Assembly (NCBI RefSeq): GCF_021582875.1
Contig: NZ_CP091138.1
Span: 3,286,001 to 3,350,000, forward strand
DNA: 64,000 nt
Direction: 5' to 3'
From: Microbacterium sp. KUDC0406
GTDB taxonomy: Bacteria; Actinomycetota; Actinomycetes; Actinomycetales; Microbacteriaceae
The position numbers were made by a program, and so were the translations under genes. Shown piece after piece: positions 17,996 through 26,721 of this stretch (positions within the stretch are counted from its first letter, which is position 1; every line of letters begins with the position of its first letter). The notes beneath the pieces are model-generated. The model saw nothing but the letters and a program-made list of their open reading frames with translations, was not told the DNA's origin and searched no databases.

Positions 17996-18444
17996 ATGGT
18001 GACGTTGCTCCTCGATCAGTCTCAGCTCGAGATCGTGCTGTCACCGATCGAGCGCGCGGTGACGTTCCACCGGGAGAACCTGCGCATCGAGCGCTCGACG
18101 ATCACGCGTGTGCAGCTGACGGAGGACGTCTGGACCTGGCTGCGGGGGTCCCCGGGCCCGGCACGCACATCCCCGGCATCCTCGCGGCGGGCACCTGGAA
18201 GGGTGCGGCGACGACCGACTTCGTGATGATCCGCCGGCATCGCCCTGGCGTCGTCATCGATCTCGAGGGTGATGAGCAGTTCCAGCGGCTGATCCTCACG
18301 ACCAAGCACGGGCCCGCGCTCACGCAGGCGCTGCGCCTGGAGGTCAGCGAGGAGCAGGCCGACGTCGTCGAGATCGCCTCGACCGCTCCCGTACGGGTGC
18401 CGAAGGGCAGCAAGCGCCCCGTCATCCGACCGCGCCCTGCCTGA
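17996..18444 (+). CDS. Hypothetical actinobacterial protein, frameshifted
   Basis: N-terminal part MVTLLLDQSQLEIVLSPIER ... RIERSTITRVQL and C-terminal part FVMIRRHRPGVVIDLEGDEQ ... LILTTKHGPALTQALR are in different frames. One extra G in the run 18144-18148 joins them through WLRGVPGPGTHIPGILAAGT. Predicted all-beta and PH-domain-like (alternating strands, a lipid-binding-style fold is possible), about 149 residues. Family not named with confidence. CAGACT lies seven bases before the ATG. Confidence 0.65.
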
Positions 18445-18595
18445 CGACTTGCGTTCGCCTGATCTCGCCGCGCCGCGATTCTCTCTTCGCGCCGCGATTC
18501 GCTCTTCGCGCCGACGAGGGGTCGGAGGATGTCGCGTCCGTGGCGAGGGATGCCGCAGAATCTGACCCCGCAGGTGGGGCGAGAGGCGCGAAGGG

Positions 18596-21235
18596 TCAGT
18601 GCTTCTCGTCGGACTCCGGATCGGATCCGGACTCCGCGGACTCCGCGTCGGCGTCGGCGTCGGGAGCCTTGCCGTAGGGCCAGGCCGGAGCCGGGTCCTC
18701 GAAGTACGCGCGGCGGGCCGCGGCCAGGGAGTCGCGCATGGACGACAGACGCGGGTCCTCGGTGTCGTCGCCCTCGGCATCCGCGGGTCCGCCCTCGGGA
18801 GCATCATCGATGGCGCGGCTCAACAGCGGTGCGAACACCGGATGCGTCTCGACGGGCACGTCGTCGACCGCGTCGTCGTCCTCGTCGTGATCCGCCTCGA
18901 CCGCACCCGTCGTGGGCAGACCGGTGATCAGCTCGGTGAAGGTCGGCTCGACGGTCTCACCGGGAAGCGAGATCGCAGAGGTCGCGAACGGCAGCGGCAC
19001 ATGCGAGATCGGCGCGCGGCTGGGAGCATCGGGCCCGTCGGCTTCCTCCGATGCGGCGTCCCACGTCGAGTCGCCGTCCTGTGCGTCCTCGGAGCTTGAG
19101 CCGGTGGCGTCAGCCGGGGCGGATGCCGGTTCGGCGTCGACCTCCGCTGCGGCGCCCTGCTCGCGATCGGCGGTCGCTTCCCCGTCGCTCCCGATGTCGG
19201 ATGCCGGGGCGTCGGCATCGCGCGCCGAGTCCGCGGCGTCTTCTGCGGCGTGCGCATCGTCCTGGTTGTCGTGCGTGGGATGCTCGCCGTGGTCGTCGTG
19301 CTCTTCGGCGACGTCGTGTGCGGGGTGCTCGGTGACTCCGTGCGCGGAGCCTGCCGCGTCGTCCTGCGCGAGCGCCTGCTGGTCGTGCGCGTCGTCCTGG
19401 TTGTCGCTCGTGGGGTGCTCGCCGTCGGCGTCGTGCTCTTCGGCCGCGCCGCGCGCGGCGTCCTCGCCGCCCAGCGTGCCAGAGGTGCCCCCAGGCTCGC
19501 TGTTGGCGTCATGCGCGCTGCCGGCGTCATGCGCGCCGACAGAGCTCTCCGCGGCGCGCGAGTCCTGCTGGCTCCCGGAGTCCTGCTCGCTGCCTGCGGC
19601 CGGGGCGGAATCGGGCTCGGCGGCGACGTCTTCGTCGATCGCGGCCGGCTCTTCGGTGTGCTCGCCCTCGGCGTCGTGCTGCTCGGGCCCACCGTCGGAA
19701 GCGGGCCCATCCTGCTGGCCCTCGGCGTCGTGCTCGGACACGGCGCGCTCGTCCGCGTTCGCATCGTGCGCGATGTCGTCGGATGATTCGGCGTCGGCGG
19801 TCGTGCTCAGGTCCCGTCCGGCGTCCGCGAAGTCGTCAGCCGCGGCGGTCTCGTCGCGTCCTGCTTCCGCGTCGGGTCCCGCAACGGCCGTGCTCAGGTC
19901 GTGTCCTGCTTCCGCGGCGCCGTCTGCGGAGTCGTCGGCCTCGGCGGTCTCACCCTGTGGGGCATCCGGGCCGACGTCCGCGGCGACGGCGTCCTCGTCC
20001 GGCGCGACATCTGCGACGACGGCGGCATCGTCAGCCTCGCCTCGTGCGGTCTCATCGTCCGCGGTGTCAGCGGAGCCGCCCTCCGCCCCGGTGCTCGTGT
20101 CCTCGGACGCAGCGACGACGGCCGCCGCCGCCCCGCCGGCGGCGACTGCCGTCTCGCCGGGGACACCGAAGGCCGGTGCAGCGGCGATGGCCGTGTCGAA
20201 ATCGTCCGTCTGCGATTCGGCGCCCTCCGACACGTCCGGATCCGCTCCGGCCCCCGCCTCGACGGCGATCGCTTCGGCAGCCCCGGACCCGGCGGATGCG
20301 GCATCCGCACCTGTGCTCCCGGCGAGCAGCGCAGGCTCGGTACGGCGGCCGTAGACGAGGTCGAGGAAGACCTCCTCCAGGCTCGGGCCGCGCTGCTGCA
20401 GCACGGTGAGGGCGACGCCGGCGGATGCGGCGATCGCACCGATCGCGGCGGCATCCGATCCGCGCACGGTCACGCCGGAGCGGAGCACGTCGAACTCGAG
20501 CCCCGCGGCGGCGAGGGCGGCGGTGAGGGGTGCGCGGTCCTCGGCGTCGACGATCACGGCGCCCGTCGTCGGGTCGGAGAGCGCGTCGATGCCGCCCGTG
20601 TACACGGCCTGGCCCTTCGAGAGCACCACGACGTCGTCGGCGACCTGCTCGACCTCGCTGAGCACGTGCGACGACACCAGCACGGTGCGTCCCTCGTCGG
20701 CCAGCCGGCGCATGAGCAGGCGCATCCAGCGGATGCCCTCGGGATCGAGCCCGTTCGCGGGCTCGTCGAGCACGAGTACTCCCGGGTCGCCGAGCAGAGC
20801 GGTGGCCAGGCTCAGGCGCTGGCGCATACCGAGCGAGAAGGTGCCGATGCGGGTGTCGGCGTCGCCGTGCAGACCGACGAGGTCGAGCACCTCGTCCACC
20901 CGTACGGCAGGGATGCCGTTGGCCTTGGCCGCGAGCTGCAATTGCCGGGCCGCGCTGCGACGGGGGCGGTACACGGTCTCCTCGAGGACGCTGCCGATCG
21001 TGCGCAGCGGCTGGCGCATGTCGAAGATGGGCACGCCGCCGATCGTGGCGGTGCCCGACGTGGCGCGCACCTGACCCAGCAGGATGCGCAGCGACGTGGT
21101 CTTGCCGGCGCCGTTCGGGCCGAGCAGACCCGTGACGGCTCCCGGCTCGATACGGGCGGAGAAGTCGGAGAGCGCCGTGACGTCGCCGAATCGTTTCGTC
21201 ACGTGCGTGAACTCGAGCACTTGTCCTTCGGGCAT
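18596..21235 (-). CDS. ABC transporter ATPase with about 570-residue acidic tail
   Basis: An 879-residue protein. Residues 1 to about 300 are a complete ABC-2-type ATPase: Walker A 39-46 (GPNGAGKT), signature FSLGMRQR (133-140), Walker B VLVLDEP (153-159), H-loop H190 and the SLEEVFLDLV end typical of drug/Na+ exporters. Residues about 300-879 are low complexity, rich in Ala, Asp, Glu, Ser and His, with an internal duplication (EEHDADGEHPTSDNQDDAH and EEHDDHGEHPTHDNQDDAH). They end in a conserved-looking SSMRDSLAAARRAYFEDPAP segment. No permease is adjacent. The start is the ATG at 21233-21235, divergent from the next gene. Confidence 0.85.
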   Translation of the reverse strand: MPEGQVLEFTHVTKRFGDVTALSDFSARIEPGAVTGLLGPNGAGKTTSLRILLGQVRATSGTATIGGVPIFDMRQPLRTIGSVLEETVYRPRRSAARQLQLAAKANGIPAVRVDEVLDLVGLHGDADTRIGTFSLGMRQRLSLATALLGDPGVLVLDEPANGLDPEGIRWMRLLMRRLADEGRTVLVSSHVLSEVEQVADDVVVLSKGQAVYTGGIDALSDPTTGAVIVDAEDRAPLTAALAAAGLEFDVLRSGVTVRGSDAAAIGAIAASAGVALTVLQQRGPSLEEVFLDLVYGRRTEPALLAGSTGADAASAGSGAAEAIAVEAGAGADPDVSEGAESQTDDFDTAIAAAPAFGVPGETAVAAGGAAAAVVAASEDTSTGAEGGSADTADDETARGEADDAAVVADVAPDEDAVAADVGPDAPQGETAEADDSADGAAEAGHDLSTAVAGPDAEAGRDETAAADDFADAGRDLSTTADAESSDDIAHDANADERAVSEHDAEGQQDGPASDGGPEQHDAEGEHTEEPAAIDEDVAAEPDSAPAAGSEQDSGSQQDSRAAESSVGAHDAGSAHDANSEPGGTSGTLGGEDAARGAAEEHDADGEHPTSDNQDDAHDQQALAQDDAAGSAHGVTEHPAHDVAEEHDDHGEHPTHDNQDDAHAAEDAADSARDADAPASDIGSDGEATADREQGAAAEVDAEPASAPADATGSSSEDAQDGDSTWDAASEEADGPDAPSRAPISHVPLPFATSAISLPGETVEPTFTELITGLPTTGAVEADHDEDDDAVDDVPVETHPVFAPLLSRAIDDAPEGGPADAEGDDTEDPRLSSMRDSLAAARRAYFEDPAPAWPYGKAPDADADAESAESGSDPESDEKH

Positions 21236-21354
21236 AGCGCGACCCCTCTGCTTACGGCTACCCCTCCATTCTGTCGGAAAAGCCGGTTCCGGCCCACATT
21301 TCCGGCCGCCGGGCCGGCCTCGGACGCCACCGGCGGCGGAGTACGCTGACAGTC

Positions 21355-22418
21355 GTGACAGCGTCGCCCGAAGCATCCCGTGTCCTCGTCCGCACCGAAT
21401 ACTCCCTCGGGCGGATCACCCTGAACAGGCCGGAGGCGATCAATGCGCTCGATCTCGGGATGGTGCGGCAGGTGCTGGCCGCGCTGAACGCGTGGCGCGA
21501 CGACAGCGACATCCAGACCGTTCTGATCGACGGTGCGGGCGAGCGCGGTCTCTGCGCCGGTGGCGACGTGCGCACGCTCTACGACGCGATCGTCGGCGGT
21601 GACGCCGAGCACGCGGGCGAGTTCTTCCGCGCCGAGTACGAGATGAACGCCGCCATCGCCGAGTATCCGAAGCCGATCGTCGCCTTCGCGGACGGCATCA
21701 CGATGGGCGGCGGCATCGGCCTGGCCGGTCATGCCGCGATTCGCGTGGTCACCGAGCGATCGCGACTCGCGATGCCTGAGACGCGCATCGGATTCACACC
21801 GGATGTCGGTGGCACCTGGCTGCTCGGCCGCGCGCCCGGCCGGCTGGGGAGTACTTCGGCCTGACCGGCGCGCACATGGATGCGGCCGACGCGATCTACA
21901 ACGGGTTCGCGGACTATTACGTGCCCTCGGACCGGCTCGACGCGCTGCGCGACGCGCTCGCCTATCGCGCCGACCCGGGCAGCCCCAGCGAGCTGGTGAT
22001 GCTGTTCGACGAGACGCCCGAGCCGTCGGAGCTGCCCGGCATCCGGGACTGGGTGGATGACGCGTTCTCCGCGGCGACGGTGGGCGAGATCGTGCAGCGG
22101 CTGCAGGGCTGCGGGAACGAGGATGCCGCGGGTGCGGCATCCGTGCTCTCGGGAATGGCCCCGACCGGCCTCGCGGTGACGCTCGACGCCGTGCGCGAGG
22201 CGCGCGGGATGAGCTCAGTGCGTGAGGCGCTGGAGGGTGAGTACCGACGCGTGCTGTGGTTCGTGCATCACCACCCCGATCTCGTCGAGGGCATCCGCGC
22301 GCAGCTGGTCGACAAGGACCGGAACCCGCGTTGGAAACCGGCGACCATCGCGGAGCTGCCGGCGGATGCCGGTCGTCCGGCGCGCGAGTACGTGCCGGAC
22401 GTGCCGCTGTTCGCGTAG
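21355..22418 (+). CDS. 3-hydroxyisobutyryl-CoA hydrolase-like enoyl-CoA hydratase/isomerase, frameshifted
   Basis: Crotonase-fold protein with GRITLNRPEAINALDLGM, the oxyanion-hole GERGLCAGGDVRTLYD, GITMGGGIGLAGHA, and the MPETRIGFTPDVGGTWLL region typical of 3-hydroxyisobutyryl-CoA hydrolases of valine catabolism. The frame changes at the G run 21846-21849; one extra G restores GRLGEYFGLTGAHMDAADAI. The C-terminus matches the family (EGEYRRVLWFVHHHPDLVEGIRAQLVDKDRNPRW). GTG start with TACGCT seven bases upstream (leaderless). It is followed by the second repeat array. Confidence 0.88.
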
Positions 22419-22447
22419 GCGCGCCGGTAGCTGTGCCGCGAACTCGC

Positions 22448-23030
22448 GAAAGGAGCCTTCCGCAGCTTCCGCGGTGTGCGGAACGGCGAAATGCTCCCAT
22501 CGCCGGACGCACGGCGACCGGAGGGCGGATGCCGCGTGCTGGATGCCGCGCTGCGGGATGCCGCGCTGCCGGATGCGGCGCTGCTGGGTGCCGCGCTGCG
22601 TGCCGTGTGCGAGGAGGAGAACGCCGGTGGGCCGCGTGTGTCGCCGGCGAAAAGCTCCCTGCGTGCGCGCGTGCGTGCGTGCCGGCGTGCGTGCGTGCCG
22701 GATGCGGCGTGCTGGATGCGGCGTGCTGGATGTGGCGCTGCGTGCCGTGTGCGAGGAGGAGAACGCCGGTGGGTCGGTTCTGTCGGCGGCGAAAAGCTCC
22801 TTGCGTGCGTGCGTGCGTGCCGGCGTGCCGGATGCGGCGTGCTGGATGCGGCGCTGCGTGCCGTGTGCGAGGAGGAGAACGCCGGTGGGTCGGTTCTGTC
22901 GGCGGCGAAAAGCTCCTTGCGTGCGCGCGTGCGTGCGTGCCGGCGTGCGTGCTGGATGCGGCGCTGCGTGCCGTGTGCGAGGAGGAGAACGCCGGTGGGT
23001 CGGGTCTGTCGCCGGCGAAAAGCTCCTTGC
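22448..23030 (+). repeat. Array 2 of 54-nt hairpin elements (5 copies)
   Basis: This 660-bp gap between 22419 and 23078 holds no convincing gene. Elements of exactly 54 nt lie at 22448-22501 (degenerate), 22609-22662, 22751-22804, 22867-22920 and 22977-23030. The good copies run GCGAGGAG + GAGAACGCCGG ... CGGCGAAAAG + CTCC(T/C)TGC. Spacers of 56-107 bp contain GTGCGTGCGTGC and GGATGCGGCGTGCTGGATGC simple repeats. The long open frames across it arise from the high GC content. Confidence 0.85.
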
Positions 23031-23078
23031 ATGGCGAGGACGAGCGGGATGCACCGTGGCGGCCGCTAACCTGAGCGC

Positions 23079-24029
23079 ATGACCGGGATGCCGGGTTCGC
23101 CCGCAGCGGCGGAGGGGCCGTCGGCGTGGGGCGACGGCTTCGAGCACCGGATGGCCGATGCGCAGCGGCAGGACGCCGCGATCGGCCCGCGGGACTGGGC
23201 GGCCTGGCCTGCTGAGGCGGAGCGCGGCACCATCGAGGCTCCCAGCGGACCGCTCGCGCACGTCGCGATGGGGCCTCCCGACGGCGAGCGGGTGCTGCTC
23301 GTGCCCGGGATGACCGGTTCGAAGGAGGACTTCGCGCTGATGATGCCGCTGCTCGCGGCATCCGGGTATCGCGCGGAGTCGTACGATCTGGCCGGGCAGT
23401 ACGAGTCGTTCCGCGCCGGGCCCGAGCGACTCCAGCCACCGCAGCAGCGCTACTCGCTCGAGCTGTTCGTGGCCGACCTCATCGCCGTGCTGGAGCAGGC
23501 GGACACGCCGGCGCACGTCCTCGGATACTCGTTCGCCGGCACCGTGGCATCCGCCGCCCTGGCAGAGCGGCCGGAGCCGTTCGCGACCCTCACGCTGCTG
23601 TCGGCTCCGCCAGTCGCCGGGCAGGCGCTGCGGGGGTTCAAGGTGCTGGGCCGGGTCAGCTGGGCGGTTCCCGGTCGTGCTCTGGGACCCGTCTTCATCG
23701 CGGCGCTGCGGCACAACGTGCACCGCGCGCCGGAAGACCGCGCCGCGTTCGTCACCGCGCGCTTCGCGCTGACCCGTCGCCGCAGCGTCGGCGACATCCT
23801 CGCCCTCATGAAGCGCACTCCCGATCTGGACGAACGGTTGCGGACGTCGGGCGTTCCGATCCTGGTCGCCGCGGGCGCGCGAGACGTGTGGCCGGATGCC
23901 GCGCACCGGGCCTTCGCGGCCCGGATCGACGCCCGGCTGCTGGTGCTGCCGACCGGGCACAGCCCCTGCGAGACCGCTCCGCACCAGCTCACGGTGGCGA
24001 TGCTGGACCTGTTCCGTTCCGGTCGTTGA
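23079..24029 (+). CDS. Alpha/beta hydrolase
   Basis: A 316-residue alpha/beta-fold hydrolase. The nucleophile elbow is GYSFAG, the oxyanion region VLLVPGMTGSKEDF, with a likely acid in ARDVWPD and the catalytic histidine in LPTGHSPCETAP near the C-terminus. Substrate unknown. TAACCT lies six bases before the ATG, so it is probably leaderless. Flanked by the hairpin array upstream and REP sequence downstream. Confidence 0.85.
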   Translation: MTGMPGSPAAAEGPSAWGDGFEHRMADAQRQDAAIGPRDWAAWPAEAERGTIEAPSGPLAHVAMGPPDGERVLLVPGMTGSKEDFALMMPLLAASGYRAESYDLAGQYESFRAGPERLQPPQQRYSLELFVADLIAVLEQADTPAHVLGYSFAGTVASAALAERPEPFATLTLLSAPPVAGQALRGFKVLGRVSWAVPGRALGPVFIAALRHNVHRAPEDRAAFVTARFALTRRRSVGDILALMKRTPDLDERLRTSGVPILVAAGARDVWPDAAHRAFAARIDARLLVLPTGHSPCETAPHQLTVAMLDLFRSGR

Positions 24030-24200
24030 GCGTGGGTGCGCAGGCGACGTAGCGCCGTCGACCGAGCACCGTAGTGAGCGAGCGCAGCGAGACGAAGTGC
24101 CGAAGTGACGGACGCATCGTCCGCCGGACACGTCACGACGTTTCGTCTCGCTCGTTCCTCGCTCGCTCAACGACCGGGTGGGGCATCCGTTCCTCGCTCG
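24024..24200. repeat. Compound REP-like inverted repeats
   Basis: Left arm GGTCGTTGAGCG...GAGCGCAGCGAGACGAAG and right arm TTTCGTCTCGCTCGTTCC...CGCTCAACGACC, followed by a further partial copy TCCTCGCTCGCTCAACGGCC at the end. Both outer arms lie between convergent genes (hydrolase and glycosyltransferase), where they could form a bidirectional terminator. Confidence 0.6.
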
Positions 24201-24201
24201 C

Positions 24202-24974
24202 TCAACGGCCGGAAAGCGCGCGCCGTCGCATCCGCCGCCCTCGTGCGCATGCGACGATCCGATGGCCCCAGCCCACCTCCCGAAGATTGACCCCCAGAAT
24301 GTGGAACGCCCACGAGGCACGACGACGGAACCCGGCGAAGTCGTCGAACGGGCGCGCCGACACCTGCACGCGCAGCGAACGGTCGAAGTCGACGCCGGTC
24401 TCGGGGAGAGCACGGCGGTGATGTCGAGGTCGTCGTGCGCGCGGGGGTCGTCCAGATGCAGGCGGGGTCGCAGCTCACGCCACACGTCGTGCCGGAGCGC
24501 GAAGTTCGAGCCGAACAGAGGCAGCCGCCCGAGCACCAGCCGCATCGACAGGAAATAGCCGCCCAGGTAGACGTGCCGTCCGATCAGCCGCCACACCGGT
24601 CCGCGGCCGTAGAACTCGCCGGTGCCGGTCAGCCCGCCGAGCGTCGGGTCGGCGTCGAAGCGCTGGACGACGCGTGCCGCCCAGTCCGGACCCGGCCGTG
24701 AGTCCGCATCGAGCCTGCCGAGGATCGCCCCGGATGCCGCATCGAAGCCCGCCGCCGTGGCGCGCAGCACTCCGCGATGCGGCTCCACGACGAGGGTCGC
24801 GCCGAACTCCCTTGCGACGGCAGCGGTGTCGTCGTGCGATCCGTTGTCGACCACGATCACCTCATCGGGCTGCCGGGTCTGCTGGACGAGCGCGCGCAGG
24901 CATCCCCGCAGCAGGACGGCGTCGTCGTAGGACGGGACGATGACGCTCAGCACGATCGGCGAGTCTGGGCTCAT
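24202..24974 (-). CDS. GT-A family 2 glycosyltransferase, frameshifted
   Basis: GT2 glycosyltransferase with VLSVIVPSYDDAVLLRGCLR, the nucleotide-sugar region VIVVDNGSHD, the metal-binding GRLDADSRPG (DxD-type), and LPLFGSNFALRHDVWREL. The frame breaks after AHDDLDITAVLS; one extra base at 24403-24406 restores ITAVLSPETGVDFDRSLRVQ and carries on to a stop at 24202-24204. Acceptor unknown, probably cell-wall or lipid glycosylation. TAGGCT lies nine bases before the ATG. The next gene upstream, also minus, is a GT4 enzyme. Confidence 0.82.
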
Positions 24975-25087
24975 GGCGCGCTCAGCCTATGACGCAGGGC
25001 GCGCGCGCCGGCGAAGGCGCGCTCCCCGGGCATCTGCGGTCGATCCGGGCGCGCTCGGCCGCCGCGTCGCCCGGCATTCGTTCGTGT

Positions 25088-25326
25088 GCGAGGAGGATAT
25101 TGTCGGCGAGTCGTCGCGAGGACCCGCGAAAAGCTCCTTGCACGGGGTGGTGACCCGGGTGTCCGGCCGCGTCACGAATGCAGGGAGGAAATCGCCGGTG
25201 CAGGGTCGCGGGGACCCGCGAAAAGCTCCTTGCACGGGGTGGTGATCCGGGTGTCCCGGCCGCGTCAGGAATGCAGGGAGGAAATCGCCGGTGCAGGGTT
25301 GCGCCGACCCGCGAAAAGCTCCCTGC
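25088..25326 (+). repeat. Array 3 of 54-nt hairpin elements (3 copies)
   Basis: This 386-bp gap between two glycosyltransferase genes holds no other feature. Elements lie at 25088-25141, 25180-25233 and 25273-25326, each 54 nt, with a 92-93 bp period. Copies two and three begin GCAGGGAG + GAAATCGCCGG. Copy three ends CTCCCTGC (perfect 8-bp stem) and copy two ends CTCCTTGC (one G-T wobble). Inner hairpin in copy two: TCGCGGG/CCCGCGA. Confidence 0.85.
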
Positions 25327-25360
25327 ATCAGGAGCGCACCTCTCGACGCGCCTGCCCCGA

Positions 25361-26511
25361 TCAGCGCACCGAGGCGATGATCTGCTGCAGCCGCGCGACG
25401 TGCGCGGCGGGCTGCCGGTCGTGCGCGTAGGCGAGCGCGGCCGCGCGATGCGGGGAGAGGATGCCGCGGTCCGCGGCGAGTTCCCGCATCAGAGCGGCCA
25501 GCCCCCCGGCATCCGGCGTCGGGGTGAGCAGCGCCGCCTCACCGAACTCGCCCGCCAGCACCGGGTCGCTGACGATCACCGGGCGCTCGTGCGAGAACGC
25601 CTCGAGCGCCACCATCGGCTGGTTGTCGAAGCCGAGCGAGGTGATCAGCACGGCGTCGGCGGAGTCCATCAGCTCTGCGACGCGCTCGCCCGGCACCGAG
25701 CCGTGGAAGGTCACGCCGGGCACCGGCCGGGCGGTGCCCCCGCGACGTCGAGCTGCACCCGGTCGCCGAGGTCGGACGCCACCTGCCGCATCGCGTCGAG
25801 TGCGACCTCGACGCGCTTCTCGGGCGCGAAGCGCGCGACCCAGAGCAGCCGCAGCGGACCGGCGGCCACCGCCGGAGCCTCGGCCAGCGGCTGGGCGACG
25901 TTCGAGAACGCCTCCACGCGCCCCGCCCCGGCCGCGCGCAGCGCCTCGGCCTGGTGCCGAGACGGCGAGAGCACCACATCGGCGCGCTCCGCGATGCGCA
26001 GGGTCATGGTGCGCAGCGCGTTGTTCATGGCGTGGCCGCCCGTCGCGCGGCCGCCGTCGCGGATGCCGGTCAGCGAGCGGTGCACGCGTCCGACCACCGG
26101 CGCGAACGGGGCGAGCGCGGCGGGCGCGGTCCAGAAGAACGTATGCACCGTGTGCAGCACCGGGATGCCGAGGTCGCGGCCCACCGCGAGCGACGCGGCG
26201 GCGAGGGCGAACTCGGAGTGCACGACGATCGCGCCCACGCCGTGCCGGCGGACGGTCGCCGCGACGAGCGGCTCGAGATCGTGCGCGCGTCCGAGCAGCG
26301 GCAGGTCGAGCACCGGGATCGTGCCCCGCCGCGGCGGCGCGACCAGGGTGATGCCGGGAACCTCCGCCACCTGATCGGCGTCCGGCGCCAGCACGATCAC
26401 CCGCACGCCCTCCGAGGCGAGTGCCTCGGCCTGCCGGAGGAACGCGGTCTGCGCCCCGCCGAGGTAGCGCAGCGAGTAGTCGCAGACCAGCAGCACGGCG
26501 TCGTCTCGCAT
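25361..26511 (-). CDS. Glycosyltransferase family 4 (GT-B), frameshifted
   Basis: A GT4-type protein. The N-domain has VLLVCDYSLRYLGGAQTAFL and HSEFALAAASLAVGRDLGIPVLHTVHTFFW; the C-domain has LRLLWVARFAPEKRVEVALDAM and the nucleotide-binding EAFSHERPVIVSDPVLAGEFG. The frame breaks after QLDVAG; one extra base in the C run 25737-25741 restores DVAGGTARPVPGVTFHGSVPG. The ATG at 26509-26511 has GAAGGGAT upstream. It follows a tRNA-independent glycan route of unknown product, probably with the GT2 gene downstream. Confidence 0.82.
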
Positions 26512-26721
26512 GGCATCCCTTCGGCGGTGGATCGTCTCCGAAAGTCTAGAAGGGGCAGCTCGGGGTGATTCTTCGATCCCGTCCAGAAAGCGCCCGTCAC
26601 CCGGCATTCGTTTCGCTGTCAGCGAAGGTTCCGGTGCCCGCCTACCGATTGTCGGAGGCCCGTGGCACGCTTTCATGTGGCCGATTCTCGATCGACCCCG
26701 AACACCTTAAGGATTCCGCCC

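Noticed and set aside
18600..20400. Several long open frames on the plus strand opposite the acidic ABC tail
   Set aside because: Their predicted proteins are Ser/Ala/Arg low complexity, as expected for the complement of an Asp/Glu/Ala-rich gene; no motif or RBS supports them.
22448..23030. A CRISPR-like array
   Set aside because: The conserved units are 54 nt hairpins and the spacers are similar to each other and of uneven length (56-107 bp); no cas genes are near.
22215..24974. A 919-codon open frame on the minus strand spanning the glycosyltransferase, a hydrolase and the repeat array
   Set aside because: Only the first part is glycosyltransferase sequence; after the frameshift at 24403 it is antisense to the alpha/beta hydrolase and then runs through the hairpin repeats. 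The length is an effect of high GC.
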